DNA of 64,000 nucleotides, taken from positions 496,001 through 560,000 of the forward strand of contig NZ_FOKC01000001.1 of assembly GCF_900112035.1 (NCBI RefSeq), read 5' to 3'. Under the pieces are notes generated by a model. The model did not search any database and was not told the DNA's origin. It saw only the letters and a list, made by a program, of their open reading frames with translations. The position numbers were made by a program, and so were the translations under genes. Below, in pieces: positions 7,554 through 16,761 of the stretch (positions are counted from its first letter, which is position 1; every line of letters begins with the position of its first letter). Source of the DNA: Nocardioides alpinus. GTDB lineage: Bacteria > Actinomycetota > Actinomycetes > Propionibacteriales > Nocardioidaceae.

Positions 7554-10500
7554 GCGGGGCCTGCTTCCGTGTGCTGTGAGGAACTTTGGGCTGCTCGTCG
7601 GCCGCGGGAGACTCCCGCGGTGTGTGCCTGGAGCCGGCGACGGATGGCTTCGGGGTCACGCGTCTTGGCTGCCGTGGGCGGGGTAACGCTACCCGGAACG
7701 AGACGCTCTCCGGGGGCACGTCGCGGAAGTCCGGTGACGGTCGATTCCGCGACCGCGGCCACCTCCACGTGCTCGGCGATCTCCCATCCGCGGTCGACCT
7801 CCGTCTGGTGCCACTCGCCCTCGCCCTCGTCGGCCAGCCAGCCCGACCGCATGGACTTGAAGATCGGCGAGTCGCCGCCGGCACGCGCCGGCTCGGCACC
7901 GTTGTGCGTCAGTCCGTTGGCGGACCGGGCGGCCGCGACGGCCGCGGCAGGTGCCTCGGCTGCGGGCTCCTCGGCGGGCTCGTCGGGCTCGGCGTCGGGC
8001 TCTGCGACGGTCTCCTCGGCTGCGACCTCCGCGGCGACCGGCTCCTCGGCCGGCTCGTCGGTGGACGCTGCGACCGACTCCTGCTGGCGCGGGCTCGCAC
8101 CCAGGCCCAGCGGGTCGTCGGCGTCGACCTCGACGTCGCCGGGCTCGTCCAGCTCGGCGGCCGGCTCGGGCTCCTCGTCGACCTCGACGGTCTCGTCGGC
8201 GGGCTCATCAGCAGGCTCGTCGTAGGCGTCGGCGGGCAGCGGGTCGGACAGCGGGTCGTGCGCCCGGGCGGGCTCGACCGTCTCCTCGACCACCGGCTCG
8301 TCGACAGCGGGCTCCTCGGCGACCGGCTCCTCGACCTGCTCCTCGGCGACCCGGGCCTGCTCGGCCTGGGCACGCTGGCGGGAGGCGAGTGCGGTGATCG
8401 GCACGACCGAGGCGACCTTGCGCTCGGTGCCCGGCTCGTCGGCCGACTCCGAGGAGCCTGCGTCCGATGCCGGCTCCGGGGTGCGCTTGGCGAACAGCGG
8501 TCCGGTCTCGCCGGAGGTCTCCGGCGGGAGGAAGGCGTCGGCGCCCGTACGCGGGATGTTGGCGCCCGGCTCGCGGCGGGGCAGCAGGCTCTCGAGCGAG
8601 GGCCGCTCCGGCGTGCCGGCGGCGGTCTCGTCGGTCCTCGGCGTGACCGGGTCGGCCACCGCAGCGGCGGCCGCGGCCGCAACGGCCCCGGCAGCCGGGC
8701 TGTCCGCGGCCCTGGTGTCAGCAGCCTTGGTCTCGGCGGCCTTCGCCTCGGCGGCCCTGGTGCTCTCGGCGAGCTTGGCCTCGGTGGCGGCAGCCCGCTC
8801 GGCAGCCTTCTCCGCGGCCTTGGCCTGGGCCTTCTCGGCGCGCGACCGGTTGCGCGACTCACGCTTGGACTCAGCAGGTGCGGTCACGGTCTCGACGGTG
8901 CGCGACTCCAGGACCGTCGCTGCGGCGACAGCGGTCGCAGCGCCGGCAGCGGCACCAGCAGCAGGCGCCGCGGTCTGCGGCAGCTCGGGCAGGATCGCCG
9001 GCGGGAGCAGCACGGTGGCCGTCATGCCGCCACCGGGGTTGCGGGAGAGCTGGGCCACGATGCCGTGGCGCTCGGCGAGGCGGGAGACCACGAACAGACC
9101 CATGCGGCGGGCGGTGTCGGGCGTCGCCTCGGCGCCGTGCGCCAGGTCGCTGTTGAGCTGCTCGAGCTCGGCGGGCGGCACGCCCAGGCCGGCGTCGGTG
9201 ATCGTGATCGTGACGCCGTCGTCACCGAGCTTGGCCGCGAGGCGGACCGGCTCCGTGGGAGGCGAGTAGGTCAGCGCGTTGTCGACCAGCTCGGTGAGCA
9301 GGTGGACCACGTCGGCCGCCGCGTCGTCGCCGATGCGGGTGCCGAGGTGGGACAGGATCTGGACGCGCTGGTAGTCCTGCACGGCCGAGGTCGCGGCCTG
9401 GAGGGCCTCTCCGGCGGTGAGGCTGAACTGACCGGCAGCACGGTTGGGCGCGTCGGCCAGGATCAGCAGGGAGTCGGCCGTGCGACGCATCCGCGACGCC
9501 AGGTGGTCGAGGCGGAACAGCGACTCGAGACGCTTGGGGTCTTCCTCGTCGTGCTCGAGGCGCTCGATCTGGGCCAGCTGCTGGTTGACCAGCGAGTTGG
9601 ACCGGCGCGAGAGCGTCACGAACATCGCGTTGACGGTCTGGCGCAGCTGGGCCTCGCCGGACGCGAGGTGGATGGCCTGGCGGTGGAGGTCGTCGACCGC
9701 GCGGGCGACCTGGCCGATCTCCTCGTTGGTGGTGACGTCGATCGTCTTGATCGGCTCCGGCTCCTGGCCGGCCCGGATCCGGGCGACCGCGTCGGGCAGG
9801 CGGTGGCGGGCCACCGCGAGCGCACCCTCGCGGACCTTGCTGATCGGGTCGAGCAGGCTGCGGGCGATGACGTACGCGATGAGGATCGCGGCAGCGAGGG
9901 CCAGCAGCGTGAGGAACGCCCCGATGGCGGCGTTGCGCTGGGCGTCGGACGCGGCCTCGTCGAGGGAGTCGGTCACGCCGCCGATCAGCGTCGCGGTGAT
10001 CTCGTCGTACGGCGTGTAGGCGTCGCGGCCGTCGAGGTTGGTGGCCGAGTCGTCGCGGATCTGCGCGGCGTGGTTGGTGTTCTGCGTACGCAGCTGGGCG
10101 GTCTGCTCCTCGGCGCCCTCGACGGAACCGGCGAGACGGTCGATGGCCGCCGCTTCCACACCGATCTCCGAGAAGAGCTCCTGCGAGCTGGACTGGGCCA
10201 GCGAGGTGGCGACGAGGCCCTGCTGGAGGGCGAGCGAGAGGCGACCGCTCATCGTCTGGGAGAGCTGCTCGAGCCGCGGCTCGGGCGTCTTCTGGGCGGC
10301 GTTCACACTGGTGATGAGCTGGGAGACGCTCGACTCGAGCTGGCGGACCAGGGCGATCCAGGTGGCGGGACCGAGGTCCTCGGCCCCCTCGGCACGCATG
10401 GCCTGGCTGAGGTCGAGGAGCGCGTCGACGTGGGCCGCCTGGACGTCGTCGAGGTCGGCGCTGTCACGCTGCTGCACGAGGGTCTCGGCGAAGGTGTTGA

Positions 10501-10795
10501 TGTCGTCGATCGCGTCGATCAGGTCGCCCTGGCTGGCGGCACTGTCGGACTGCGCCGCCACCATCGCGGCCTCGGAGGCCGTCAGGTAGTCCACGGCGGG
10601 CTGGATGATGGTGACCTGCTGGGCGCTGCTGGCGGCCTGGCGGGAGTCGGCGAGGTCACCCTGCACGCGCAGCCCACCGAGGGTGGCCGCGAGCAGCAGG
10701 GGGATCGCCAGGGCCAGCGCCATCTTGCGGCGCAGGGGCCAACCGGCGACCGAGATACCCGCGCCCTTCCGGGGCTGGGCTGCGTCCTGAGTCAT
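7550..10795 (-). CDS. cvnA: Conservon sensor histidine kinase-like protein
   Basis: 1081 residues. Order: basic N-terminus; TM1 about 24-42; extracytoplasmic helical sensor of about 240 residues, like the nitrate/nitrite-sensing (NIT) type; TM2 about 291-313; HAMP about 314-375; dimerisation-like helix with [11 protein letters not shown] (428-438); HATPase_c with N-box [14 protein letters not shown] (498-511), DAGLGV (534-539) and [13 protein letters not shown] (566-578). From about residue 605 to 1040 the chain is Ala/Glu/Pro-rich low complexity with repeated EEP/ADEP motifs, probably disordered. CvnA proteins keep the kinase ATPase fold, but phosphotransfer is uncertain. First gene of the operon; its upstream gap holds the promoter, which I could not pinpoint. 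Confidence 0.93.
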   Translation of the reverse strand: MTQDAAQPRKGAGISVAGWPLRRKMALALAIPLLLAATLGGLRVQGDLADSRQAASSAQQVTIIQPAVDYLTASEAAMVAAQSDSAASQGDLIDAIDDINTFAETLVQQRDSADLDDVQAAHVDALLDLSQAMRAEGAEDLGPATWIALVRQLESSVSQLITSVNAAQKTPEPRLEQLSQTMSGRLSLALQQGLVATSLAQSSSQELFSEIGVEAAAIDRLAGSVEGAEEQTAQLRTQNTNHAAQIRDDSATNLDGRDAYTPYDEITATLIGGVTDSLDEAASDAQRNAAIGAFLTLLALAAAILIAYVIARSLLDPISKVREGALAVARHRLPDAVARIRAGQEPEPIKTIDVTTNEEIGQVARAVDDLHRQAIHLASGEAQLRQTVNAMFVTLSRRSNSLVNQQLAQIERLEHDEEDPKRLESLFRLDHLASRMRRTADSLLILADAPNRAAGQFSLTAGEALQAATSAVQDYQRVQILSHLGTRIGDDAAADVVHLLTELVDNALTYSPPTEPVRLAAKLGDDGVTITITDAGLGVPPAELEQLNSDLAHGAEATPDTARRMGLFVVSRLAERHGIVAQLSRNPGGGMTATVLLPPAILPELPQTAAPAAGAAAGAATAVAAATVLESRTVETVTAPAESKRESRNRSRAEKAQAKAAEKAAERAAATEAKLAESTRAAEAKAAETKAADTRAADSPAAGAVAAAAAAAVADPVTPRTDETAAGTPERPSLESLLPRREPGANIPRTGADAFLPPETSGETGPLFAKRTPEPASDAGSSESADEPGTERKVASVVPITALASRQRAQAEQARVAEEQVEEPVAEEPAVDEPVVEETVEPARAHDPLSDPLPADAYDEPADEPADETVEVDEEPEPAAELDEPGDVEVDADDPLGLGASPRQQESVAASTDEPAEEPVAAEVAAEETVAEPDAEPDEPAEEPAAEAPAAAVAAARSANGLTHNGAEPARAGGDSPIFKSMRSGWLADEGEGEWHQTEVDRGWEIAEHVEVAAVAESTVTGLPRRAPGERLVPGSVTPPTAAKTRDPEAIRRRLQAHTAGVSRGRRAAQSSSQHTEAGPA

Positions 10796-11091
10796 GTGTG
10801 CCTCGCGTGGGAGTGAACGACGTCTACGAGAAAAATGCTGCCTCGGTGGGACCGAAGCAGACTCAACCTAAAGAGTCCCGCGACATTCCGTGGCGTTTTC
10901 ACAGAACTGGGTGGGCAGGGGTGTAAGGGGGTCTAGAACAGTCCCGCTGAGCGTGCCGGGGGTCCCATCGGCACCACGCACCACAGCCGTCCTGTTTCGG
11001 GAGTAGGACGGAGTGACGCGTGTGGCGGGAGGCCAGTGTTCACCTCCGCGACCCTTCCGCCCGGGGCCCGGGTGCGGCATCCTCACCGTCC

Positions 11092-12264
11092 ATGACCCTT
11101 CATCTCGGGAAGGGCCGGTCGCTCGCGTCCGCCCTTGTCACCTCCCTCGTCCTCGCCCTGTCCGTCCTCGTTGCGCCAGCCGTCACGGCGCCGGCCGAGG
11201 CGGCCACCCCGATCACGGTCAGCCAGGCCATCGGCCAGCAGACCGGGGCCACGCAGACCGTGCGTGGCTACGTCGTCGGCCAACCGACGGCCACCAGCAC
11301 CGTCGTACGCTCCGGGTTCCCCAGCGACTACGCGCTGGCGATCGCCGACTCCGCGTCGCAGACCAACACCTCCTCGATGCTCTACGTGCAGATCCCGTCG
11401 GCGTTCCGCGCGCAGTGGGGCCTGAGGACCAACCCCTCGCTGATGGGCAAGCAGATCGACGTCACGGGCGCGCTGTCGGCGTACTTCTCCCACCCGGGGA
11501 TGACGAGCACGTCGGCCTTCGCGCTCGCCGGCGGCACCACGCCCACCGAGCCGCCGCCGACCGGTGGCACGAGTCCGTGGGACGCGACCTACTACGCACC
11601 CGCCGTCGGCAGGACCGGCACCGCGCTGCGCACCTCGCTGCACGACATCATCGACGACAACACCCGGTTGTCGTACGACGCGGTGTGGACGGCGCTGAAG
11701 GACACCGACCAGGACCCCAACAACACCGGCAACGTCATCGAGCTCTACACCGGCCGCTCCATCTCGAAGTCCAGCAACGGCGGCAGCGTCGGCAACTGGA
11801 ACCGTGAGCACGTCTGGGCGCAGAGCCGCGGCGGCTTCACCACCAGCGCCGGCCCCGGCACCGACCTGCACCACCTCCGCCCCGAGGACGTCACCGTCAA
11901 CGGCACGCGCGGCAACAAGGACTTCGACAACGGCGGCACCGCCGTCTCCGGTTGCACGGACTGCTGGACCGACAGCGACTCCTTCGAGCCGCGCGACGCG
12001 GTCAAGGGCGACGTGGCGCGGATGCTCCTCTACATGGCGGTGCGCTACGAGGGTGACGACGGCTTCCAGGACCTCGAGATGAGCACCGTGTCCGGCAGCG
12101 CCGTGCCGCGCATCGGCGACCTCGACATCCTGCTGCAGTGGAACAGCGCCGACCCGGTCGACGCCTTCGAGATGCGGCGCAACGACCGCATCCACGCGCA
12201 GTGGCAGGGCAACCGCAACCCGTTCATCGACCACCCCGAGTGGGCCGCGGCGATCTGGAACTGA
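11092..12264 (+). CDS. Secreted endonuclease I family nuclease
   Basis: 390 residues. A signal peptide (hydrophobic to about residue 38, ending APAEAA) is followed by an OB-fold-like domain starting ITVSQAIGQQTG and YVVGQPT (about 40-140), a Pro/Thr linker, and the endonuclease I catalytic domain: NWNREHVWAQSRGG, LHHLRPEDVTVNG and RGNKDFDNGG, with the His-Asn metal site of the His-Me finger nucleases. Members are extracellular non-specific nucleases used in nutrient or phosphate gain. The start is the ATG at 11092. A 7-bp inverted repeat (10987-10993/11005-11011) lies about 80 bases upstream and could be an operator, but this is weak. Confidence 0.9.
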   Translation: MTLHLGKGRSLASALVTSLVLALSVLVAPAVTAPAEAATPITVSQAIGQQTGATQTVRGYVVGQPTATSTVVRSGFPSDYALAIADSASQTNTSSMLYVQIPSAFRAQWGLRTNPSLMGKQIDVTGALSAYFSHPGMTSTSAFALAGGTTPTEPPPTGGTSPWDATYYAPAVGRTGTALRTSLHDIIDDNTRLSYDAVWTALKDTDQDPNNTGNVIELYTGRSISKSSNGGSVGNWNREHVWAQSRGGFTTSAGPGTDLHHLRPEDVTVNGTRGNKDFDNGGTAVSGCTDCWTDSDSFEPRDAVKGDVARMLLYMAVRYEGDDGFQDLEMSTVSGSAVPRIGDLDILLQWNSADPVDAFEMRRNDRIHAQWQGNRNPFIDHPEWAAAIWN

Positions 12265-12355
12265 CGGCCAGCCTCTGGTCACACCGGACCTCGGGGGTGT
12301 AGGCAGGATCGTGAGGACACCGCGCCCTCGCCTGCACCCTCGAGGAGATGGATCC

Positions 12356-13288
12356 ATGGCCGCTCTCGACACCGCCCAACTGCTGGCCGAACTGGAGCCC
12401 ACGGTCGAGGACAACCTCAACCGGCACATGGCGACCGCCGACGAGTGGATGCCGCACGAATACGTGCCGTGGAGCCTCGGTCGCGACTTCGCCGACCTCG
12501 GCGGCGACCCGTGGGAGGTGGCGCAGTCGCAGCTGTCACCGATCGCACGGACCGCGCTCGAGGTCAACCTGCTGACCGAGGACAACCTGCCGAGCTATCA
12601 CCGCGAGATCGACCGCGCCTTCGGCCGCGACAGCGCGTGGGGCACCTGGGTCAACCGCTGGACCGCCGAGGAGGGTCGGCACGCGTTCTGCATCCGCGAC
12701 TACCTCCTCGTCACCCGCGGCGTCGATCCGGTCGAGCTCGAGCGGGCCCGGATGGAGACGATGGAGACGGGCTACGAGGCGCTCGACAAGTCACTGCTCA
12801 ACGTCTGCGCGTACGTCTCCTTCCAAGAGCTAGCCACCCGCATCTCGCACCGCAACACCGGGCGCTACACCGCGGAGCCGATCGCGGAGAAGCTGCTGAG
12901 CCGGGTCGCCAAGGACGAGAACCTGCACATGATCTTCTACCGCAACATCGTCACCGCCGCCCTGCAGCTCTCCCCCAGCCAGACGATGCGCGCGATCACC
13001 GAGGAGGTCGTCGACTTCCAGATGCCGGGCAGCGTCATCCCGGGCTTCTCGCGCAAGGCGGTGCAGATGGCCAAGGCCGGCATCTACGACCTGCGCATCC
13101 ACCACGACGACATCGTCACTCCCCTGCTGCGGCAGTGGGGCGTATGGGACCTCGAGGGCCTCGACGAGGACGGCGAGAAGGCACGCGAGGAGCTCGCTGC
13201 GGCTGTGGCTGCGCTGGACGGCGAGGCGACCCGCTTCGTCGAGCGGCGCGCGGAGGCCGAGGCCAAGAGGGCGGCACGCCGGGCCTGA
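12356..13288 (+). CDS. Acyl-ACP desaturase (ferritin-like di-iron)
   Basis: 310 residues. It carries di-iron ligand motifs of the soluble acyl-ACP desaturase family: TEDNLPSYH, EEGRHAFCIRDYL and DENLHMIFYRN, spaced as in mycobacterial DesA1/DesA2. The enzyme would introduce a double bond into an ACP-bound acyl chain using ferredoxin electrons and O2. GAGGAG lies 8-13 bases before the ATG. The C-terminus is a charged helix (RRAEAEAKRAARRA). It precedes the DUF2237 gene by 17 bases and may share its message. Confidence 0.92.
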   Translation: MAALDTAQLLAELEPTVEDNLNRHMATADEWMPHEYVPWSLGRDFADLGGDPWEVAQSQLSPIARTALEVNLLTEDNLPSYHREIDRAFGRDSAWGTWVNRWTAEEGRHAFCIRDYLLVTRGVDPVELERARMETMETGYEALDKSLLNVCAYVSFQELATRISHRNTGRYTAEPIAEKLLSRVAKDENLHMIFYRNIVTAALQLSPSQTMRAITEEVVDFQMPGSVIPGFSRKAVQMAKAGIYDLRIHHDDIVTPLLRQWGVWDLEGLDEDGEKAREELAAAVAALDGEATRFVERRAEAEAKRAARRA

Positions 13289-13305
13289 GCGGTCATGCTG
13301 GCCCC

Positions 13306-13695
13306 ATGACCGAACGCAACGTCCTCGGCGGCGACCTCGAGCCCTGCGGCACCGACCCGATGACGGGCTACCTCCGCGACGGCACCTGCACCGTCGGTCC
13401 GCACGACGCGGGCCTCCACGCGATCTGCGCGGTGATGACCGAGGAGTTCCTCGGCCACCAGCGGTCCGTGGGCAACGACCTCTCCACCCCGCGCCCGGAG
13501 TGGAGCTTCCCGGGCCTGGTGCCGGGCGACCGCTGGTGCGTCGTCGCGGCGCGCTGGCTCCAGGCGTACGACGCCGGGGTGGCCGCGCCGGTGGTGCTGG
13601 CCGCAACCTCGGAGCGCGCCCTCGACGTCGTGCCGCTCGAGGTGCTGCAGTCGCTGTCGATCGACGTGCCACCGGACCTCAGCAGTCTCACTTGA
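13306..13695 (+). CDS. DUF2237 family protein
   Basis: 129 residues. The sequence MTERNVLGGDLEPCGTDPMT with TGYLRDGTC and later VGNDLSTPRPEWSFPGL and GDRWCVVAARW is characteristic of the conserved DUF2237 family, small cytoplasmic proteins of unknown function found in many bacteria. It contains three cysteines in the first 45 residues (CGTD, GTCTVG, AICAVM). Function unknown. It may be co-transcribed with the desaturase, although a -10-like CATGCT lies six bases before the ATG. Confidence 0.85.
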   Translation: MTERNVLGGDLEPCGTDPMTGYLRDGTCTVGPHDAGLHAICAVMTEEFLGHQRSVGNDLSTPRPEWSFPGLVPGDRWCVVAARWLQAYDAGVAAPVVLAATSERALDVVPLEVLQSLSIDVPPDLSSLT

Positions 13696-13738
13696 CCAGC
13701 TTGACCGTGGTCGTACGCTGGACTTGACCGGGTTGACC
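13691..13738 (+). promoter_or_regulatory. Promoter with duplicated TTGACC operator of the TA pair
   Basis: Four TTGACC hexamers stand at 13692, 13701, 13724 and 13733: two 16-base direct repeats (CTTGACCAGCTTGACC and CTTGACCGGGTTGACC) placed 32 bases apart, about three helical turns. The first hexamer is also a good -35, with TACGCT at 13714-13719 as -10 (16-base spacer). The repeat pair thus brackets the -10 of the antitoxin promoter. Autoregulation by the antitoxin is inference. Confidence 0.6.
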
Positions 13739-13754
13739 GACGAGGGAGTGAGCA

Positions 13755-14291
13755 GTGGCCGTGCAGTCGCCGCAGGACTACGTCGACAGCGTGCTGCTCC
13801 AGGTCCGACCACAGCTGCTCGACCGCATCCACGAGCTCGCCGACCGCGGCTCACCACTCCCGGAGCCCCGCGAGCTCGCGCTGCTCCTCGGTGCCGGCCT
13901 CCCCGCGGCGGGTCCCGTCGAGCTCGACCCCCACTTCGCCGACCTCGGCCCGTTCTACGACTCGGCCGGCGCCCTCCACCAGCTCGGCAACGTCACCAAG
14001 CAGGCGCTCGCGAGCCGGCGCACCAACGAGACCGTGCTGGCGATGCGCACCGGTGACGGGCAGTGGCTCTACCCCGCCTGGCAGTTCACCGGTGACGGCG
14101 GGATCCGCCCTGCGCTCGTGCCGGTGCTCAAGGCACTGCGAGGGCTCGACCGCTGGGCCGCCGGGGTGTGGCTGGTGGCCGCCCACCCGGACCTCTCGGG
14201 GTCCTCGCCGCGCCAGGCGCTGCGGGCGGGAGCGGATCCGGCGACGGTCGCCTGTCTCGCCCGGCGCGACGCCGCCGCGCTCGCCGCGTGA
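13755..14291 (+). CDS. MbcA/Xre-ParS-like antitoxin
   Basis: 178 residues from GTG 13755, with GAGGGAG nine bases upstream. The C-terminal half matches the antitoxin Xre/MbcA/ParS toxin-binding domain: LYPAWQF, a Leu/Val-rich helix, DRWAAGVWLVAAHPDLSGSS, PRQALRAGADPATVACLAR. These proteins neutralise RES-domain toxins and repress their own promoter. The N-terminal part is an Ala/Leu-rich helical region without an obvious helix-turn-helix. Its stop overlaps the toxin start (GTGA), the usual layout. Family call is from pattern, not search. Confidence 0.8.
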   Translation: MAVQSPQDYVDSVLLQVRPQLLDRIHELADRGSPLPEPRELALLLGAGLPAAGPVELDPHFADLGPFYDSAGALHQLGNVTKQALASRRTNETVLAMRTGDGQWLYPAWQFTGDGGIRPALVPVLKALRGLDRWAAGVWLVAAHPDLSGSSPRQALRAGADPATVACLARRDAAALAA

Positions 14292-14989
14292 CCACGTCGC
14301 CGCGCGGACAGTCCCTGCACCCGCTCCCACCCCGGGACGCGTCCGAGCTCGCCCGTTTCCCCAGCAGGACCGTGGACGGCACGTGGTTCCGCGCCCACGT
14401 CGACCGAGGCGGACGTGACCGCGGCTGCTGGTGGTTCGCCTCCGTCAGGGTCGGAGACGACCCGGACGCCTGCGGCCGTTTCGACCTGCCCGCGCCGCAG
14501 GGCACCTGCTACGTCGCCTCCACCGAGGAGGCGGCCGCCCGCGAGCGTGTCGGCACCCAGCTGCGCAGCGTCGGCGGCCGCGAGAGCGTCCTCGCCTCGG
14601 TCCTGGTCACCCCCGAGGGCCCGGTCACGGTCACGGCGACCGAGGTGGCGCTCGCGCGGGCGGCCAACCTGGCGGTCAAGCCGGCGCAGCGGTGGGTCGA
14701 TCGCTCGCTGTCCGTCGGGACCGGCGTCTACTCCGTGACGCAGGCGTGGGCCGCAGCGTTCCGGGAGGCGGAGCTCGACGGCATCGTGCACCCGTCCCGC
14801 TTCACCGGCGGCGCGAGGGTCCGGAGCCTGGCGGTCTTCGGGCGCGCCGGCCGGCCCCGCCCGGTCCCGGTCGTGCGGCGGTCCCGGCCGCTCCGCATGG
14901 TGCTCGAGTCCCACGACGTACGCGTGGTGCTTCCGCCCTCCTCGGCGCCGTCGGTCCTCACAGCGACCGCCGCACCGCCCCCTCTGTGA
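14288..14989 (+). CDS. RES-domain toxin (NAD+ phosphorylase family)
   Basis: 233 residues from GTG 14288. The RES fold is visible: WFRAH (33-37), CWWFAS (47-52), RFDLPAPQGTCYVA (64-77) and the glutamates EEAA (80-83), containing the Arg, Tyr and Glu that bind and cleave NAD+. A conserved Ser is expected in the C-terminal half. RES toxins such as mycobacterial MbcT phosphorolyse or hydrolyse NAD+ and kill or arrest the cell unless bound by the partner antitoxin. It is coupled to the antitoxin by a four-base overlap. The C-terminus (about 40 residues, Arg/Pro-rich) extends past the usual domain. It is convergent with the photolyase gene nine bases on. Confidence 0.82.
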   Translation: MTTSPRGQSLHPLPPRDASELARFPSRTVDGTWFRAHVDRGGRDRGCWWFASVRVGDDPDACGRFDLPAPQGTCYVASTEEAAARERVGTQLRSVGGRESVLASVLVTPEGPVTVTATEVALARAANLAVKPAQRWVDRSLSVGTGVYSVTQAWAAAFREAELDGIVHPSRFTGGARVRSLAVFGRAGRPRPVPVVRRSRPLRMVLESHDVRVVLPPSSAPSVLTATAAPPPL

Positions 14990-14998
14990 GCACGCCGG

Positions 14999-16483
14999 TC
15001 ACGGCGCCCGGTTGCCCCGGGCGTCCTCCTGCGCGACCAGGCCGTCGAGGTCCTTGAGCCGGTCGAGCCCCTTGACCGCGCGCGACATCCGGTGGTTGCC
15101 GGCGAAGGTCTCGCGGTGGCGTTCGAGGAACCACCAGTAGCCGGCCGTGAAGGGACACGCGTCGTCGCCGACCCGGACCTTGGGGTTGAACCGGCACGAG
15201 CCGCAGTGGTCGGACATCGTGTTGATGTAGGCGCCGCCCGACGTGTAGGGCTTGGTCGCCATCACCCCACCGTCGGCGTGCTGCGACATCCCCACGACGT
15301 TGGGCACCATCACCCAGTCGTAGCCGTCGACGAACGCGCGGTGGAACCAGTCGGTGACCTGCGTCGGCGCCCACCCGCGCTGCAGGGCGTACGAGCCGAG
15401 CACCATCAGCCGCGGGATGTGGTGCACCCAGCCGTGCTCGGCGATGCCGTCGAGCGTGTGCGACAGGCAGCGGGCGTCGGTCGCGACCGCGTCGAGCTCG
15501 GCGAACCACTGCGGCATCGGCTCGGTCGCGCGCAGCGCGTTCTCGCTGCGGTAGTCGTCGCCCTGGTGCCAGTAGAGGTGCCAGACGTAGTCGCGCCAGC
15601 CGATCACCTGGCGCACGAAGCCCTCGACGCTGGCGATCGGCGCGGCACCACTGCGGTACGCCGTCTCGGCGCGCTCCACGACCTCGAGCGGGTCGAGCAG
15701 GCCGAGGTTCATCGGGGCACTGATGAGGCTGTGCGCCATCCACGGGTCGCCCTCGAGGATCGCGTCCTCGTGCGCGCCGAAGTCGGGCAGCCGGTGCTCG
15801 ACGAAGTGGTCGAGGGCGGCCAGCGCCTCACGCCGGGTGGCGGCGAAGCGACGGGGGCCGTCGCGGCCGATCGTCTGAATCTCACCGTCGCGCTCCCACC
15901 GGTCGAGGTCCTCGCGGACCCCCGCGTCGATGTCGTCCTCGGTGGGCCACCACGGCTCGGTCACGCCGAGCGTGGTCGCACCCTTGGGCGGAGGCTGGCG
16001 GTTGTCGTGGTCGAAGTTCCACGCCCCGCCGGCAGGCTCGGCGCCGTCGACCAGCACGCCGTGCGCGAGGCGGGCGCGACGGTAGAAGTCCTCCATCAGC
16101 AACCGCTTATCACCACGCCCGTCGGCCCAGCGCTCGAAGTCGTCGCGGGCGGTGGCGAAGCCCCGCGGCGGCAGGACGGTCGCGCCGAGCCGCTCGACCA
16201 GGCCGAGGGCGGCGTACGACGTCGGGTGCACGACCTCGACGTCCTCGCCCTCCCCCTCGCGCTGGCGGACCACCTCGGCGTACGTCTCGGCCTGCACGTA
16301 GGTCATCCGGTCGCCGAAGTCGGCGGCGCGGTGGCGCATCGCGCTGAGCACGAGGTGCGCCTTGGCCCGGTGGAACCGGCGGCGCCTGAAGACTCCCAGC
16401 GACTCGACCATCAGCAGCGGTCCGCGGTGGTCGTCGGTGAAGTGCGGCCCGAGCTGGTCACCGAAGAGCCAGCGCGTCGTCAT
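14999..16483 (-). CDS. Cryptochrome/photolyase family protein, FeS type
   Basis: 494 residues. The N-terminus RWLFGDQLGPHF and the body (HVDGAEPAGGAWNFDHDNRQ-like region, PMNLGLLDP, IGWRDYVWHLYWHQG, WVHHIPRLMVLG, WFHRAFVDGYDWVMVPNVVGMSQ) match the prokaryotic (6-4) photolyase / deoxyribodipyrimidine photolyase-related family. The C-terminal DHCGSCRF and ACPF provide cysteines for the [4Fe-4S] cluster of this group. These FAD enzymes repair (6-4) photoproducts with blue light or act as photoreceptors. TAGGCT on the minus strand at 16490-16495 is six bases before the ATG, suggesting a leaderless message. Confidence 0.9.
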   Translation of the reverse strand: MTTRWLFGDQLGPHFTDDHRGPLLMVESLGVFRRRRFHRAKAHLVLSAMRHRAADFGDRMTYVQAETYAEVVRQREGEGEDVEVVHPTSYAALGLVERLGATVLPPRGFATARDDFERWADGRGDKRLLMEDFYRRARLAHGVLVDGAEPAGGAWNFDHDNRQPPPKGATTLGVTEPWWPTEDDIDAGVREDLDRWERDGEIQTIGRDGPRRFAATRREALAALDHFVEHRLPDFGAHEDAILEGDPWMAHSLISAPMNLGLLDPLEVVERAETAYRSGAAPIASVEGFVRQVIGWRDYVWHLYWHQGDDYRSENALRATEPMPQWFAELDAVATDARCLSHTLDGIAEHGWVHHIPRLMVLGSYALQRGWAPTQVTDWFHRAFVDGYDWVMVPNVVGMSQHADGGVMATKPYTSGGAYINTMSDHCGSCRFNPKVRVGDDACPFTAGYWWFLERHRETFAGNHRMSRAVKGLDRLKDLDGLVAQEDARGNRAP

Positions 16484-16507
16484 GCGGTCAGCCTAGGCAT
16501 CGGGGCC

Positions 16508-16720
16508 TCAGGCCTTCTCGACCTCGCTCTGCAGCTTGAGCACGACGGTGCCGTCCTCCTGCTCGATGACGTAGGCCGGGTCGTCGTCGCTGCCGTGGCG
16601 GGTGACCTCGTTGCCCTTGGTGGTGCGGGACACGTCACCGTGGTGCACCTCGGTCACCTTCCCCTCGGCCCACGAGGAGCCCCACTTCCACTTCACTGCC
16701 GTGCCGGTGCGGATCGCCAT
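16508..16720 (-). CDS. DUF2945 (TUDOR-like) small protein
   Basis: 70 residues. The pattern GTAVKWKWGSSWAEGKVTEV, HHGDVSRTTKGNEVTRHG, and ENPAYVIEQEDG-like end (here DDPAYVIEQEDGTVVLK) is that of the hypervirulence-associated TUDOR/DUF2945 family of short SH3-like proteins of unknown function. The start ATG at 16720 was chosen because it gives the full family length; the same frame stays open upstream without homology. It lies between the photolyase and the cupin regulator on the same strand. Confidence 0.8.
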   Translation of the reverse strand: MAIRTGTAVKWKWGSSWAEGKVTEVHHGDVSRTTKGNEVTRHGSDDDPAYVIEQEDGTVVLKLQSEVEKA

Positions 16721-16761
16721 GGCACCACGGTGCCACCCGGCGCGACGCGCGGCCTCACCCG

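Noticed and set aside
10987..11011. Inverted repeat CCGTCCT/AGGACGG as an operator for cvnA or the nuclease.
   Set aside because: Single short repeat with a long loop and no second copy or promoter context; kept only as a remark.
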